DNA from: WHSW01 sp963742205
GTDB taxonomy: Bacteria; Actinomycetota; Thermoleophilia; Solirubrobacterales; 70-9
Direction of reading: 5' to 3'
Length of the DNA stretch: 64,000 nucleotides
Assembly: GCA_963742205.1 (NCBI GenBank)
Contig: CAVUKZ010000004.1
Span: forward strand, 186,001 to 250,000
The position numbers and the translations under genes were made by a program. The notes beneath the pieces are model-generated. The model was not told the origin of the DNA. It did not search any database and saw only the letters and a list, made by a program, of their open reading frames with translations. Below are positions 8,638 through 18,230 of this stretch, one piece after another (position 1 is the first letter of the stretch; each line of letters opens with the position of its first letter).

Positions 8638-9506
8638 AGCCGACGCGCCTCGCCCTGACGGTGCGCGGGGTTGGGATCGCCCTGCTCGTCGCCTGGTCGC
8701 TCGGGCCGATCCTGGTCGGCGTGACGACCAGCCTCGAGACCCAGAAGGAGGCCCAGCAGGTGCCGGCGCGCTGGGTCCCATCGGACCCGAACACCGAGTA
8801 CTACTCGGCGCTGCTCGGAGGCGACGAGACCAACGGCGGACAGACCGCTACCAGCGACGCGGCCTCCGACGCGACCGAGTTTCCGCGCGCGCTTCTCAAC
8901 ACCACGCTGCTCACGGTGGTCACGACAGCTGTCGTGCTGATCGTCGCCGTCCTCGCCGGCTACGGGTTCAGCCGGCTGGAGTTCCGCGGCGGGCGGCCGC
9001 TGCTGTGGACTGTCCTGGCGACGATGATCATCCCCCTGTTCACGCTCGTCGTCGCGCTCTACCGGCTGATGGCGGAGCTCGACCTGATCGACACCTTCCT
9101 CGGCCTCGTGCTCGTCTACGTCTCAGCCACCGCGCCGCTGGCGATCTGGCTCTTCTACAACTACGTGCGCGAGCTCCCAACCGAGCCCGAGGAGGCGGCG
9201 CTGATCGACGGCTGCACCCGCTTTCAGGCGTTTCGGAGGGTCGTCCTGCCGCAGATGACCTCCGGGATCGCCGCCCTGACCGCGATCGTGATGCTCGCGG
9301 TCTGGGGCCAGTTCCTGATCCCGCTGCTCTTGACGTCCACGCAGGAGACGAAGCCGGTGACCGTGGTGATCACCGAGTTCATCGGCAAGTACACGACGAA
9401 CTACCCGCTGCTGACCGCGGCCGGGATCCTGGCGATCATCCCGCCTGCGATTGTGGCTCTCGTCCTCAACCGGCACATCCGGGGAATGCTGAGCGCCGGT
9501 GGCTGA
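8634..9506 (+). CDS. Sugar ABC transporter permease (MalG-like)
   Basis: 290-residue second permease, starting at GTG 8634 inside the end of the first. It has six predicted helices and the EAA loop 'EEAALIDGCTRFQAFRRVVLP' region at about residues 185-205. A loop of ~50 residues rich in Asp/Thr/Gly after helix 1 (LLGGDETNGGQTATSDAA) is longer than in MalG-type proteins. It overlaps the ATPase start by 8 nt, showing one operon. Confidence 0.92.
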   Translation: MKPTRLALTVRGVGIALLVAWSLGPILVGVTTSLETQKEAQQVPARWVPSDPNTEYYSALLGGDETNGGQTATSDAASDATEFPRALLNTTLLTVVTTAVVLIVAVLAGYGFSRLEFRGGRPLLWTVLATMIIPLFTLVVALYRLMAELDLIDTFLGLVLVYVSATAPLAIWLFYNYVRELPTEPEEAALIDGCTRFQAFRRVVLPQMTSGIAALTAIVMLAVWGQFLIPLLLTSTQETKPVTVVITEFIGKYTTNYPLLTAAGILAIIPPAIVALVLNRHIRGMLSAGG

Positions 9507-10675
9507 GGGCATCCAGCTCGAGGTGATCCGCAAGGAGTTCCCGGGCGGCGTCGTCGCGGTCGACGACCTGTCGCTGGAGATCGCCGAGGGCGAATTCATG
9601 GTCCTCGTCGGCCCCTCGGGGTGCGGCAAGAGCACCACCCTGCGGATGGTCGCCGGGCTCGAGGAGGTGACCGCGGGGACGATCAGGATCGGCGACGTCG
9701 ACGTCACGCCACCTGCCGCCGCGCAAGCGCGACATCGCGATGGTCTTCCAGAGCTACGCGCTCTACGCCCACATGTCGGTGCGCGACAACATCGGCTTCG
9801 GCCTGAAGATGGCGGGCGTCCCGAAGGCCGAGATCCAGGACAAGGTCGCGGAGGCGGCCGAGGTGCTCGGGATGGGCGATCTGCTCGATCGCAAGCCGCG
9901 CCAGCTCTCCGGTGGTCAGCGTCAGCGCGTGGCGATGGGGCGGGCGATCGTGCGCGAGCCGACCGCCTTCCTGATGGACGAGCCGCTCTCGAACCTCGAC
10001 GCGAAGCTCCGGGTGGAGATGCGGGGCGAGATCACCAGCCTCCAGCGGCGGATCGGCACCCCGACGCTCTACGTCACGCACGACCAGACCGAGGCGATGA
10101 CGATGGGCGACCGGGTCGCGATCCTGCGCGACGGGGTGCTCGAGCAGCTCGGCACCCCGGCGGAGCTCTACGAGCGGCCGGTGAACATGTTCGTCGCCTC
10201 GTTCATCGGCTCGCCGGCGATGAACCTGATCACCGGGACCTGCGAGGTCGAGGCCGGCGCTCCGTACGTCCGCTTCGGCAGCTCGCGGCTCAACGTCCCG
10301 GACGCGGTCGCCGCGCGGTGCGCCGAGCTGCGCGACTTCGTCGGGCGCGAGATCTGCGTCGGCATCCGCCCGGAGGACTTCGTCGCCGCCACCGGCCCGG
10401 AGGCCGACGACTCGATCGAGATCCACGTCACCCGCGCCGAGTCGCTCGGCTCGGAGCTCTTCGTCTACTTCCAGACGGTCGGCGCCGAGGCGAGTCCCGG
10501 CATCGTCGGCGCTGAGCTGGGCGACGAGGTCGAGACGCCGGCGCTCGCCCGCGAGGCGCTGACGGCGCGCCTGCAGCGCGGGTCGCAGGTCGAGCCCGGG
10601 GCGAGGGCGCGGATCACCGTGGACACCTCGCGCCTCTACCTCTTCGACCCCGAGACCGGGAGGGCGCTGAGCTGA
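9499..10675 (+). CDS. Sugar ABC transporter ATP-binding protein (MsmK/UgpC type), frameshifted
   Basis: ATPase that powers the sugar importer. Walker A is GPSGCGKSTT (residue ~37), the signature is LSGGQRQR, Walker B is AFLMDEP, and a C-terminal TOBE-like domain follows. Codons from GTG 9499 read well to VDVT. The next part, HLPPRKRDIAMVFQSYALYA, is in the +1 frame and continues to the TGA at 10675. One extra C at about 9708-9710 explains the break. Without repair the ATPase would be non-functional, although both halves are perfectly conserved, which favours a sequencing error. Confidence 0.9.
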
Positions 10676-10680
10676 GCGCC

Positions 10681-10835
10681 TTGGTGCAGAGCCCGCCTCC
10701 CGCCGAACGGCCGCTGGCCGGACGCCTGGTCGGCGCCCCGATCTCCTGGGGCGTCTGCGAGGTACCCGGATGGGGGGCGACCCTGGACCGCGACCGCTTC
10801 TCTGGAGCTTCGCCGACCTCTACCGGCTCGCCTGA
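10681..10835 (+). pseudogene. Inosose-dehydratase-like (IolE-type) gene remnant, mostly deleted
   Basis: From TTG 10681 the sequence reads ..RPLAGRLVGAPISWGVCEV PGWG.., the typical first strand of IolE/sugar-isomerase TIM-barrel proteins. After ~40 residues the similarity ends (about 10795-10803). A different frame then reads WSFADLYRLA and stops at 10833-10835, which looks like the tail of a protein, possibly another gene. About 250 codons of the barrel are absent. It would be the last gene of the transporter operon. With the SIS remnant it is the second gutted gene flanking an intact transporter. Confidence 0.5.
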
Positions 10836-10934
10836 AGGCAAGAAAACCGCCCCCCGTCAACGCCAGTTGCCCGGCTTCCCGCCGAGCGCTGCACCGGCGA
10901 GAGTCGGTGCGTGAGCCCCGGATCCCGACAAGAA

Positions 10935-10948
10935 TTAGGGTACCCTAA
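10935..10948. promoter_or_regulatory. Perfect 14-bp palindrome upstream of small gene
   Basis: TTAGGGTACCCTAA is a perfect palindrome ending 9 nt before ATG 10958. The TTAGG half-sites resemble those of DtxR/IdeR-type metal repressors (TTAGGTTAG..), but the spacing is shorter. An operator role is plausible and would overlap the ribosome-binding region. Confidence 0.45.
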
Positions 10949-10957
10949 CTCGCCCTC

Positions 10958-11164
10958 ATGGCAGCCATTCCGACCACCGGCGACGAACGGATCACGGTCA
11001 GCGCCCTCGGCGACGAGATCGTCTGCCTGCACATCAGCGATCCCACCTTCGGCCGGCTCGCGAGCGTGCGGCTCGACCATCAGCAGGCGGCCCAGCTCGC
11101 GAACGCGCTCGACCGCCGGCTGGTCGACGCCGCCGGCGGAATGTCCACGATCGCCGACGGCTGA
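10958..11164 (+). CDS. Small protein of unknown function (68 aa)
   Basis: MAAIPTTGDERITVSALGDE.. is a 68-residue soluble acidic protein with no recognised domain. It carries 'LDHQQAAQLANALDRRL', a likely helix. It stands alone between the transporter operon and a membrane protein, directly behind a perfect palindrome. The start ATG has only a weak ribosome site. It is called on length, codon use typical of neighbours and the upstream palindrome. Confidence 0.5.
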   Translation: MAAIPTTGDERITVSALGDEIVCLHISDPTFGRLASVRLDHQQAAQLANALDRRLVDAAGGMSTIADG

Positions 11165-11290
11165 GCGCCGCTCGGCGGCGGCCGGTGCGGTTAGGGTCGG
11201 TGCGCGCACCGGCCGCAGGACACGGATTCCCTGGGTCGACGCGGAGCCGGCCCGGGCGTAGCCCGGAGCCGAGCGAGAAGGGAGACACGG

Positions 11291-12033
11291 ATGTCGGACG
11301 AGAACCAGACAACGCACGAGCGGAGGGCTCAACCGCTCCGGGGCCAGAGGCCCCGAAGCGGGCCCCGTCCAGCGGCGGACGGACCGCTGGGCTGATCGCC
11401 TCGAGCATCCTCGGGCTGTTCGGACTGGCGATCCTGCTCGGGGGATTGGCGCTGATCGCCATCCACGCGTTCGCACGCGACGACGACGGCTTCTATTCGA
11501 CGGGCAGCGAGCGCCTGCACAGCCCCGGGTACGCGCTCGCGACCGACCAGCTCGACTTCGGCGCCTCCGCCGGCGGCGTCGGGATCGACGACCTCAACGC
11601 GACGGTCCGCGTCGACGCCACAAGCACCGACGGCAGGCCGTTGTTCATCGGCATCGGGCCGTCGACCGACGTCGCCGGCTACCTGGACGGCGTCGCCCAT
11701 TCCGAGATCGCCGACTTTGGCGACGGCTCGGTGGACTACGTCCAGCACGACGGCGGACGTCCACCCGGGCCGCCGGGCGCCCAGAGCTTCTGGGTCGCCG
11801 ACGCCCAGGGCGGCGGGCAGCAGCGGGTCGAATGGGACCTCGACCCCGGCAAGTACACGGCGGTCGCGATGAACGCGGCCGGGGGCCGCGGCGTGGACAT
11901 CGACGCCGATGCCGCCGGGAAGATCTCCTGGCTGCTGTGGGTCGGGATCGGGCTCACCGTGATCGGGCTGCTGATGGTCGGCGGGACGATCGTGCTGATC
12001 GCACGGCTCGGCAGGCGGCCGGAAACGGCGTAG
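11291..12033 (+). CDS. Membrane protein with two transmembrane helices, conserved in actinobacteria
   Basis: Membrane protein with an N-terminal helix (GLIASSILGLFGLAILLGGL), an extracellular domain with FIGIGPSTDVAGYLDGVAHSE and 'SFWVADAQGGG', and a C-terminal helix (ISWLLWVGIGLTVIGLLMVG). I recognise the layout from unnamed actinobacterial proteins; function is unknown. The best start is ATG 11291 behind GAAGGGAGAC, reading MSDENQTTHERR. That frame soon stops, while the main domain lies in another frame (GSTAPGPEAPKRAP..). A frame change near 11300-11345 is therefore likely. The main frame has no credible start of its own. Confidence 0.7.
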
Positions 12034-12040
12034 CTCGGGA

Positions 12041-12589
12041 TTGGTCGACCGGGCCTCCGAGCTTCATCTGGTCGCGCCGACCGAGGATCGGCGCGGCCAG
12101 GTGCTGGACGCGATGCGGCGCAGTCGGAACCTGCACCGCCCATGGGTCTATCCGCCGGTCACGGACGCCGGCTATGCCCGGTGGCTCGAGCGGCAGGCGA
12201 CGGACGAGTTCGAGGGCTTCTTGATCCTGCGCCGCTCCGACGATCAGCTGGTGGGCATGTGCAACCTGAGCCAGATCGTCCGCGAGCCGTTGCAGGGTGC
12301 GTACATCGGCTTCGGAGCGGTCGAGGGCTTCGCGGGCCGCGGCTACATGCGCGCCGGCGTGGGCCTGGTCCTCGGCGAGGCGTTCGGGCGCCTGCGCCTG
12401 CACCGGGTCGAGGCCAACGTGCAGCCCGGGAACGAAGCGTCGAAGGGCCTCGTGCGAGCCCTGGGCTTCGTCCGCGAGGGCTTCTCCGAGCGTTACCTGA
12501 AGGTCGGCGGGCGCTGGCGCGACCACGAGCGCTGGGCGCTGCGCGCCGAGAGTTGGCGGGCGACGCGCAGTGTAGGTTCGGGGGCGTGA
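12041..12589 (+). CDS. GNAT acetyltransferase (RimJ/RimL-like)
   Basis: 182-residue N-acetyltransferase. Acetyl-CoA binding is suggested by GFAGRGYMRAGVGLV (residues ~97-111), with 'RVEANVQPGNEASKGLVRAL' following, as in RimJ/RimL enzymes that acetylate N-termini or small amines. The start is TTG 12041. The stop overlaps the following monooxygenase start (GTGA), so they are probably co-transcribed. Confidence 0.88.
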   Translation: MVDRASELHLVAPTEDRRGQVLDAMRRSRNLHRPWVYPPVTDAGYARWLERQATDEFEGFLILRRSDDQLVGMCNLSQIVREPLQGAYIGFGAVEGFAGRGYMRAGVGLVLGEAFGRLRLHRVEANVQPGNEASKGLVRALGFVREGFSERYLKVGGRWRDHERWALRAESWRATRSVGSGA

Positions 12590-13677
12590 CCCGCACCGCG
12601 GCCGTCGTCGGCGCCGGCATCGGCGGTCTCGCAGCGGGCATCGCGCTGCGCAAGGCGGGCTGTGACGTAACCGTCTACGAGCGCGCCGACGAGCTGCGCC
12701 CGCTCGGCGCCGGGCTTTCGATCTGGCCCAACGGCGTGCGGGCTCTGCGCTCGCTCGGGCTCGGGGCCGTGGTGGACGAGGCGCCGCGCACCGGCGGAGC
12801 GCTGCGCCGCGCCGACGGCACGGTGCTCGCCGAATTCGCCCCGGACCTGATCGCCGAGCGCTACGACGCGCCGCTTGTGGGGCTCCATCGGGGCGACCTG
12901 CACGCGGCGCTCGTGAACGAGCTCGACACGACGAACCTGCGCCTCGGCGCGCGGGTGAGCGATGTCGACGGGGGCCGGATCGCGCTCGCCGACGGGGAGG
13001 AGGTCCGGGCCGACGTCATCGTCGGAGCCGACGGCCTCAACTCGCTCGTGCGCGAGCACGTGCTCCGCGACGGCGACCCGATCGACTCGGGGATCGTCGC
13101 CTTCCGCGGCCTCGCCGACCGCAACGGCGAGGTGCCGGCAGGGGAATGGTGGGGGCCCGACAGCGTCGCCGGCCTGCTGCCGGTGGGCGGTGGGCGGGTC
13201 TACTGGTACGTGGCGCGGCGTGGACGCACCGACGGGTATGAGCTTCAGAACGCGCTCCACGACTACGCGGCGCCGCTGCCGCAGATCGCGCACACGACCC
13301 CGCGCGACCAGATCCTCTGCCATCGCCTCTATGACCGGCCGCCCGCAAAGCGCTGGAGCAGCGGGGCCACGACCCTGCTCGGCGACGCCGCGCACCCGAT
13401 GCTGCCGTTCCTCGGCCAGGGTGCCTGCTCGGCGCTCGAGGACGCGGTTGCTCTGGGTGAGGCGGTGGCGAATTCGGAGAGCGTGCATGCGGCCCTGAGT
13501 GCGTACGAGGCGCGCCGGCTCGGCCGGACCGCGGCGCTCGTCAAGGGCTCGCGCCAGGCTGCCTCGATGGTGCTCGGTGGTTCGGGCGTGCGCCGCCGGG
13601 CTCGGGACCTACTGGTGGCCCGGTTGCCCGACTCCGTGCGCCTGCGCCAGCTCGACCGCGTGATCCGTGCGGACTGA
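12586..13677 (+). CDS. FAD-dependent aromatic-ring-type monooxygenase
   Basis: 363-residue class A flavoprotein monooxygenase. It has the N-terminal FAD fingerprint VVGAGIGGLAAGIALRKAG, the DG motif VIVGADGLNS (residue ~145) and the second FAD motif LLGDAAHPMLP (residue ~265). It uses NAD(P)H and O2 to hydroxylate a small substrate; salicylate-hydroxylase-like members are the closest general type. It starts at GTG 12586, overlapping the acetyltransferase stop by 3 nt. Confidence 0.9.
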   Translation: MTRTAAVVGAGIGGLAAGIALRKAGCDVTVYERADELRPLGAGLSIWPNGVRALRSLGLGAVVDEAPRTGGALRRADGTVLAEFAPDLIAERYDAPLVGLHRGDLHAALVNELDTTNLRLGARVSDVDGGRIALADGEEVRADVIVGADGLNSLVREHVLRDGDPIDSGIVAFRGLADRNGEVPAGEWWGPDSVAGLLPVGGGRVYWYVARRGRTDGYELQNALHDYAAPLPQIAHTTPRDQILCHRLYDRPPAKRWSSGATTLLGDAAHPMLPFLGQGACSALEDAVALGEAVANSESVHAALSAYEARRLGRTAALVKGSRQAASMVLGGSGVRRRARDLLVARLPDSVRLRQLDRVIRAD

Positions 13678-13752
13678 GGGGCCGGCCCCGAGGGAGCGCA
13701 ACGATCGCCGCCTGCGGTTGTTGAGGCTGTAGGACGCCTGGAGGTGGCCGGG

Positions 13753-14934
13753 ATGAAGCTGCCAATTTCAACTCGCTCGATTGCGACCGCCGCAGCGGTG
13801 CTGGTTGCGCTGCTGCTCGCCCCAGCCGCGGGGGCGGCCCCGCAGCAGCAGCCGCCGACCGCGCCGACGCTGGCGGACGCGACCGCGTTTCGCGGCGACG
13901 GGATGTGGATCTGGTACGTCTCGAAGGCACAGGGCGGTAATCCCGCGCGGATCGCCGCCCGGGCGCGCTCGCGCGGCGTCGACACCGTGTTCATCAAGGC
14001 GGGCGACGGCACCGACAGCTGGAGCCAGTTCACGCCCGGGCTGGTCTCGGCGCTGAAGCGGGGCGGGCTGCACGTCTGCGCCTGGCAGTACGTCTACGGC
14101 TCCGATCCGGCCGGCGAGGCGCGCGTCGGCGCGGCCGCGGCAGCGGATGGCGCCGAGTGCCTGGTGATCGACGCCGAGGCCGAGTACGAGGGCCGCTACG
14201 CGCAGGCGCGCACGTACATCACCCGCCTGCGCGCGGAGGTCGGCGACGACTACCCGCTCGGGCTCGCCGGCTTCCCCTACGTGCACTACCACCCCGCCTA
14301 TCCGTACTCGGTCTTCCTGGCGCCGGGCGCCGCCGAGTTCAACCTGCCGCAGGTCTACTGGAAGGCGATCGGCGACAGCGTCGACCGGGCGATGGCGATC
14401 ACCTACACGTACAACCGAGTCTTCGGGCGGCCCATCAGCCCGATCGGTCAGCTCTACGACAACCCGCGCGGGCGCGACGTCAAGCGCTTCCGCCAGCTCG
14501 CGAGGGCAAGCGGCTTCGCGGGCACCTCGTGGTGGTCGTGGCAGCACGCCTCAAAGTCGGCCTTCCGGTCCGCGACCCGCCGCCACGTCGGGCGCCCGCG
14601 CGGCTACCACCCGAGCCACGCCTATCCGGAGCTCGAGAAGGGGGCGGAGGGCGACCTCGTCGTCTGGGCGCAGGAGCACCTCGCCGCGGGCGGCTACTTC
14701 GACGCTCAGGTCACCGGTAACTACGGGCTGCTCACCTCCCGCGGCGTGCGTGAGTTCCAGGGCGACGAGGGCCTGTCGCCAACCGGCGTGCTCGACGCGC
14801 CCACCTGGAAGGCGCTGCTGGCGAAGTACGACCCGATCGCGGTCACGTGGGGTGCCGGAGACCGGTCGAAGGCCGCCACCCCGAAGGCTCCGCGGTCCGC
14901 CCGGCTCCCCGCACGGGAGAACGAGCTCCACTGA
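13753..14934 (+). CDS. Secreted TIM-barrel protein with peptidoglycan-binding domain
   Basis: 393-residue exported protein. A signal peptide (residues 1-30, ending PAAGAA) is followed by a glycosyl-hydrolase-like barrel with WIWYVSKAQGG, VFIKAGDGTD and LVIDAEAEYEG. A C-terminal PG_binding_1 repeat (ELEKGAEGDLVVWAQEHLA to GVREFQGDEGLSPTG) suggests wall binding. I start at ATG 13753 because GGAGG lies 8 nt upstream. A lysozyme-like (GH25) role is possible, but I do not see a full catalytic set. Confidence 0.8.
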   Translation: MKLPISTRSIATAAAVLVALLLAPAAGAAPQQQPPTAPTLADATAFRGDGMWIWYVSKAQGGNPARIAARARSRGVDTVFIKAGDGTDSWSQFTPGLVSALKRGGLHVCAWQYVYGSDPAGEARVGAAAAADGAECLVIDAEAEYEGRYAQARTYITRLRAEVGDDYPLGLAGFPYVHYHPAYPYSVFLAPGAAEFNLPQVYWKAIGDSVDRAMAITYTYNRVFGRPISPIGQLYDNPRGRDVKRFRQLARASGFAGTSWWSWQHASKSAFRSATRRHVGRPRGYHPSHAYPELEKGAEGDLVVWAQEHLAAGGYFDAQVTGNYGLLTSRGVREFQGDEGLSPTGVLDAPTWKALLAKYDPIAVTWGAGDRSKAATPKAPRSARLPARENELH

Positions 14935-14973
14935 GCTTGCGCCCGCCTGGACGCCTGCTATGAAAGCTCGCGG

Positions 14974-15927
14974 ATGATCGCCCGCGGTCTGCTCGGTGCC
15001 CTGATCGTCGCCGCCCTCGTCGGTGGCGTCGCGTCGGCGTCCTCGGGCCCGGCGCTGCGCGGCGGTCCGGCGAAGGCGATCCCGCCGGGGCCGCCGAGCT
15101 TTGCGCCGGCGTTCTCGCGGGTCGTCTCGAGTCGCGTCTACCACACGCGCTTCTCGGTGGTCCGCAACAGCACCTCGCACCGGATCGGCCGCTCGCTCGC
15201 GTCGCTGGACCCGACCTGGGTGACGGGCCTGCTCCGGTACGCGCGCAATCAGTACCCCACGCACGATGAGATCCGGGTCTGGAAGCGGATCCGCAAGCGG
15301 GTCCACCGCAGCAGCCCGACCGCCCAGTTCGACGTCGTCCTCAACGCCGAGCAGTACCGGACCCCGGCGGCGGTCACGCGGACGATGCGCAGGCTGAGCG
15401 CCAAGCTCGGCAACGAGGGTTGGTTCTTTGACTTCTTCTCCAGCGCCGCCCGCCGGCATCCGAAGATGATCAAGGCGGCGATCGCCTGGGCCCATACGCG
15501 CGGGCAGTGGATCGGGGGCAACGTCTTCGGCCTCGCCCGCGCGACGGCGTTCCCGGTGAACGCCGACTTCCTCAGCGTCCAGGACGACGGCTTTCACCTC
15601 AACCTGCCGGCGGTGCTGAAGATCTCGAAGCGGGTGCCCGTCCTCTACCACCTCAACAACGACCCCGACGACAAGTCCAGCGGCGGCTGCCGGTTCATCA
15701 AGCAGTACAACACCTCCCGCCGCCGGCAGCTGATCCGTCGGCGCGCCTCGTCGCAGATCCGCTACGGCTTCCGGATGTCGTACCCGGCGCTGTTCCCGGA
15801 GTGCCTGCACCCGCGGCCGCGGGGGCCGGGGACGTTCCTCGCCTCCTACAACGCCTTCCGTGACCCGCCGATGGCGCGCGAGATCCAGGCGCTGCTCGAC
15901 CGCTACGACTTCGACCCGGCGACCTAG
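14974..15927 (+). CDS. Secreted protein of unknown function
   Basis: 317-residue protein with a signal peptide (MIARGLLGALIVAALVGGV.., cut after ~ASA). It has conserved-looking blocks NEGWFFDFFSSAARRHP, WIGGNVFGLA and YHLNNDPDDKSSGGCRFI. It could be a carbohydrate-active barrel, but I cannot assign a family. It lies 39 nt after the previous secreted gene and its TAG is shared within CTAG with the convergent amidase gene. Confidence 0.75.
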   Translation: MIARGLLGALIVAALVGGVASASSGPALRGGPAKAIPPGPPSFAPAFSRVVSSRVYHTRFSVVRNSTSHRIGRSLASLDPTWVTGLLRYARNQYPTHDEIRVWKRIRKRVHRSSPTAQFDVVLNAEQYRTPAAVTRTMRRLSAKLGNEGWFFDFFSSAARRHPKMIKAAIAWAHTRGQWIGGNVFGLARATAFPVNADFLSVQDDGFHLNLPAVLKISKRVPVLYHLNNDPDDKSSGGCRFIKQYNTSRRRQLIRRRASSQIRYGFRMSYPALFPECLHPRPRGPGTFLASYNAFRDPPMAREIQALLDRYDFDPAT

Positions 15928-17120
15928 GCGTTCGCCGCCACGCGCTCCGCGGCGGCGAGCAGGGAGCGGTCGGCGCCCGGGATGCCGATGAGGCTGACGC
16001 CGAACGGCAGGTCGTCCGCGGTCCCGAGGGGCAGGGCCACCGCGGGCGCGCCCGCGAGCGTGGCCAGGCACGTGAGCTGGCCGGCGCCGACGCGCGCCGC
16101 CTGCCGGGTGTCGGCGTCGGCGTCGCGCGGTGGCGCGGGCGTGCCGGTGGCGGGGAGGACCAGGGCCGTCCCCTCTCCGAGCCGGCCCACCGCGGCTCGG
16201 ACGGCGTCGGCGACGGGCTCCGCCTTGGCGGCGTCGTCGGGATCGAAGCCCGAGGCGCGCTCGATCCGCGACTCGATGTCGGCCCCCAGCGACGGGCGTG
16301 CGGTCCGCACCCATTCGCCGAAGTTCCGCCACACCTCGATCCCCTGGAGCACGTTGAACGCGGCCATCGCGTCCGCGAGCTCGGGCGCCCCGCCCGGGAG
16401 CTCGGCGGCGCGTTCGAGGTCGGCGCCGAGCGCGGCGGCGATCCGCTCGGCGGCCTCGCGCGTGCCGTCGGCGATCTCCGGCTGGGCCGCCGCGAGCGGC
16501 GGGTCGGCCAGCAGCAGACGGGTGGGCGGCGCGGGTTCGTCGCCGTCGCCGCTGCGAGCAGGATCTCCGCGGCGCGTCGCATGAGCGCCGGGTCGCGCGC
16601 CAGCAGCCCGACGGTGTCGAAGCGCTGTGCCAACGGCAGCACGCCGGCGGCCGGGATCGCGCCGTGGGTCGGGCGGTAGCCGTACACGCCGCAGTAGGAC
16701 GCGGGGACGCGCACGGAGCCGAGCGTGTCGGTGCCGAGCCCGAGGTCGCACAGGCCGCCGGCCACCGCGGCGGCTGGGCCACTCGTGGAGCCGCCGGGGT
16801 CGCGGTCGTCAGCAGCCGGGTTGCGCGGCATGCCGTAGTGGGCGTTGTCGCCGCTGAGGCTGAACGCGAGCTCGGCGCACCGGCCCTTGGCGAGCACGGT
16901 CGCGCCGGCGCCTTTGAGCATCGCGACGGCCGCGGCGTCCGCGGCGGCGGGCGCGTGAGCGGCCGCCCAGTCGGGATTCCCGGCGCCGGTGACGATGCCG
17001 CCGACGTCGATCACGTCCTTGACGACGACCCCGATTCCGGCCAGCGGGCCGTCGCCGTCGGCCGGGGCCCGCGTCCGAGGCCGTGCCCGGGACGAGCGCT
17101 CCGAGCGGATCGGCGGTCAT
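15924..17120 (-). CDS. Amidase (GatA-like signature family), twice frameshifted
   Basis: Amidase-signature enzyme hydrolysing a carboxamide. The core shows the catalytic Lys in GIGVVVKDV, the Gly/Ser-rich stretch DDRDPGGSTSGPAAAVAGG and 'LGTDTLGSVRVPASYCG'. It is read in three frames. MTADPLGALVPGTASDA (from ATG 17120) shifts at about 17070 (extra G). The middle frame runs to EILLAA at about 16550, where one base is missing. The last frame (DGDEPAPPTRLLLADPP to ERVAANA) ends at 15924. Repaired length is ~398 residues, somewhat short for the family. The stop overlaps the convergent secreted gene by 4 nt (CTAG). Confidence 0.82.
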
Positions 17121-17130
17121 CGCCGCCGGA

Positions 17131-18177
17131 TCATGCCGACTGCGTAGCGAAGATGGGGGCGCAGGAGGCGAGCTCGCCAGTCTCGGGCATGTCGCGGCGC
17201 AGCGACCAGAACGCGATGCCGCCGACGAGCAGCGGCAGCCAGAACAGGATCAGCCGGTAGGCGAGGACCGCGGCCGCCGTCCCGGCGGCCGGCACGCCGT
17301 AGACGATCAGCGTCCCGATCAGCCCGCCGTCGATGCCTCCGATTCCGCCCGGGATCGGCAGCAGCCCGCCGAGCTGGCCGATCAGATAGCCCATGAGGAC
17401 GACCGTCAGCGGCGGCGTGAGGCCGACGGCGTGCAGCGTCGCCCAGAGCACGGCGTTGTCGAAGGCCCAGTAGCCGATCGAGCCGACGATCACGCGCCGG
17501 TTGCCCGACCGCAGGATCCGAATCGCCTCACCGACACCGTCGATGACCGCCGTTCGCGTGGCGCTGAGCCAGCGCCGCATCCGCGAGGCGTCGTCGTCGG
17601 GCGGCTCGCCGGGGCCGAGGCGGGGGAGGGCGAAGACCAGCGCCAGGCAGAGCGCCGCGAGGGCCGCCGGGAACGCCGTCAGCCACAGCGAGAGGTCCGG
17701 TCCGGCGAGGCCGAGCGCCATGACGACGCCGATCACGGCGACGGCGACGAAGTTCACGCCGCTCTTGATCAGAAAGAAGGCCACGGAGCGCCGCGCGATC
17801 CGCTCGCCGTCCATGCCGGCGCGGTGCAGGACCCAGGCGCCGAGGGCGAGCCCGGCCGCGCCGCTGGCGGGCACCAGGGAGCCCATCGCGAGCTCCGAGC
17901 CGCCGATCTGCCAGCTGCGCCGCCAGCTCAGGCCGGCGCAGAAGACGGGCCCGAACATGACGATGTACGAGAGGAAGGAGAGACCCTCGAGGAGCGTCGC
18001 GACCGCCAGCCATAGCGGGTCGGCATGCGTGAGCGCCTCGCGCGCCTCGCCCAGACCCGGCGCCAGGAGCACGATCGCCACCAGGACCCCGAGCGCGGCG
18101 AGCGCCTGGAGCCCGCGCCGGCGCAGGTTGCGGGTCTGAAATTCGCCGGGTAGTTGCGCGCTGGTCTCGGAGGACAC
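17131..18177 (-). CDS. YbhN/UPF0104-like integral membrane protein (LPG synthase TM-domain family)
   Basis: 348-residue multi-pass membrane protein with about eight helices. It resembles the transmembrane half of lysylphosphatidylglycerol synthase/YbhN, with the family's 'IPGGIGGIDGGLIG' loop near residue 285. It lacks the soluble aminoacyl-transferase part. I choose GTG 18177 (MSSETSAQ..); longer upstream readings enter the divergent cupin promoter region. It is often linked to lipid or glycan export, but its function here is unknown. Confidence 0.82.
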   Translation of the reverse strand: MSSETSAQLPGEFQTRNLRRRGLQALAALGVLVAIVLLAPGLGEAREALTHADPLWLAVATLLEGLSFLSYIVMFGPVFCAGLSWRRSWQIGGSELAMGSLVPASGAAGLALGAWVLHRAGMDGERIARRSVAFFLIKSGVNFVAVAVIGVVMALGLAGPDLSLWLTAFPAALAALCLALVFALPRLGPGEPPDDDASRMRRWLSATRTAVIDGVGEAIRILRSGNRRVIVGSIGYWAFDNAVLWATLHAVGLTPPLTVVLMGYLIGQLGGLLPIPGGIGGIDGGLIGTLIVYGVPAAGTAAAVLAYRLILFWLPLLVGGIAFWSLRRDMPETGELASCAPIFATQSA

Positions 18178-18230
18178 GCATCGATTGTGACGTGGGGTTC
18201 CCGAGACAGCGGACGGGGTAGCGAACGGCC

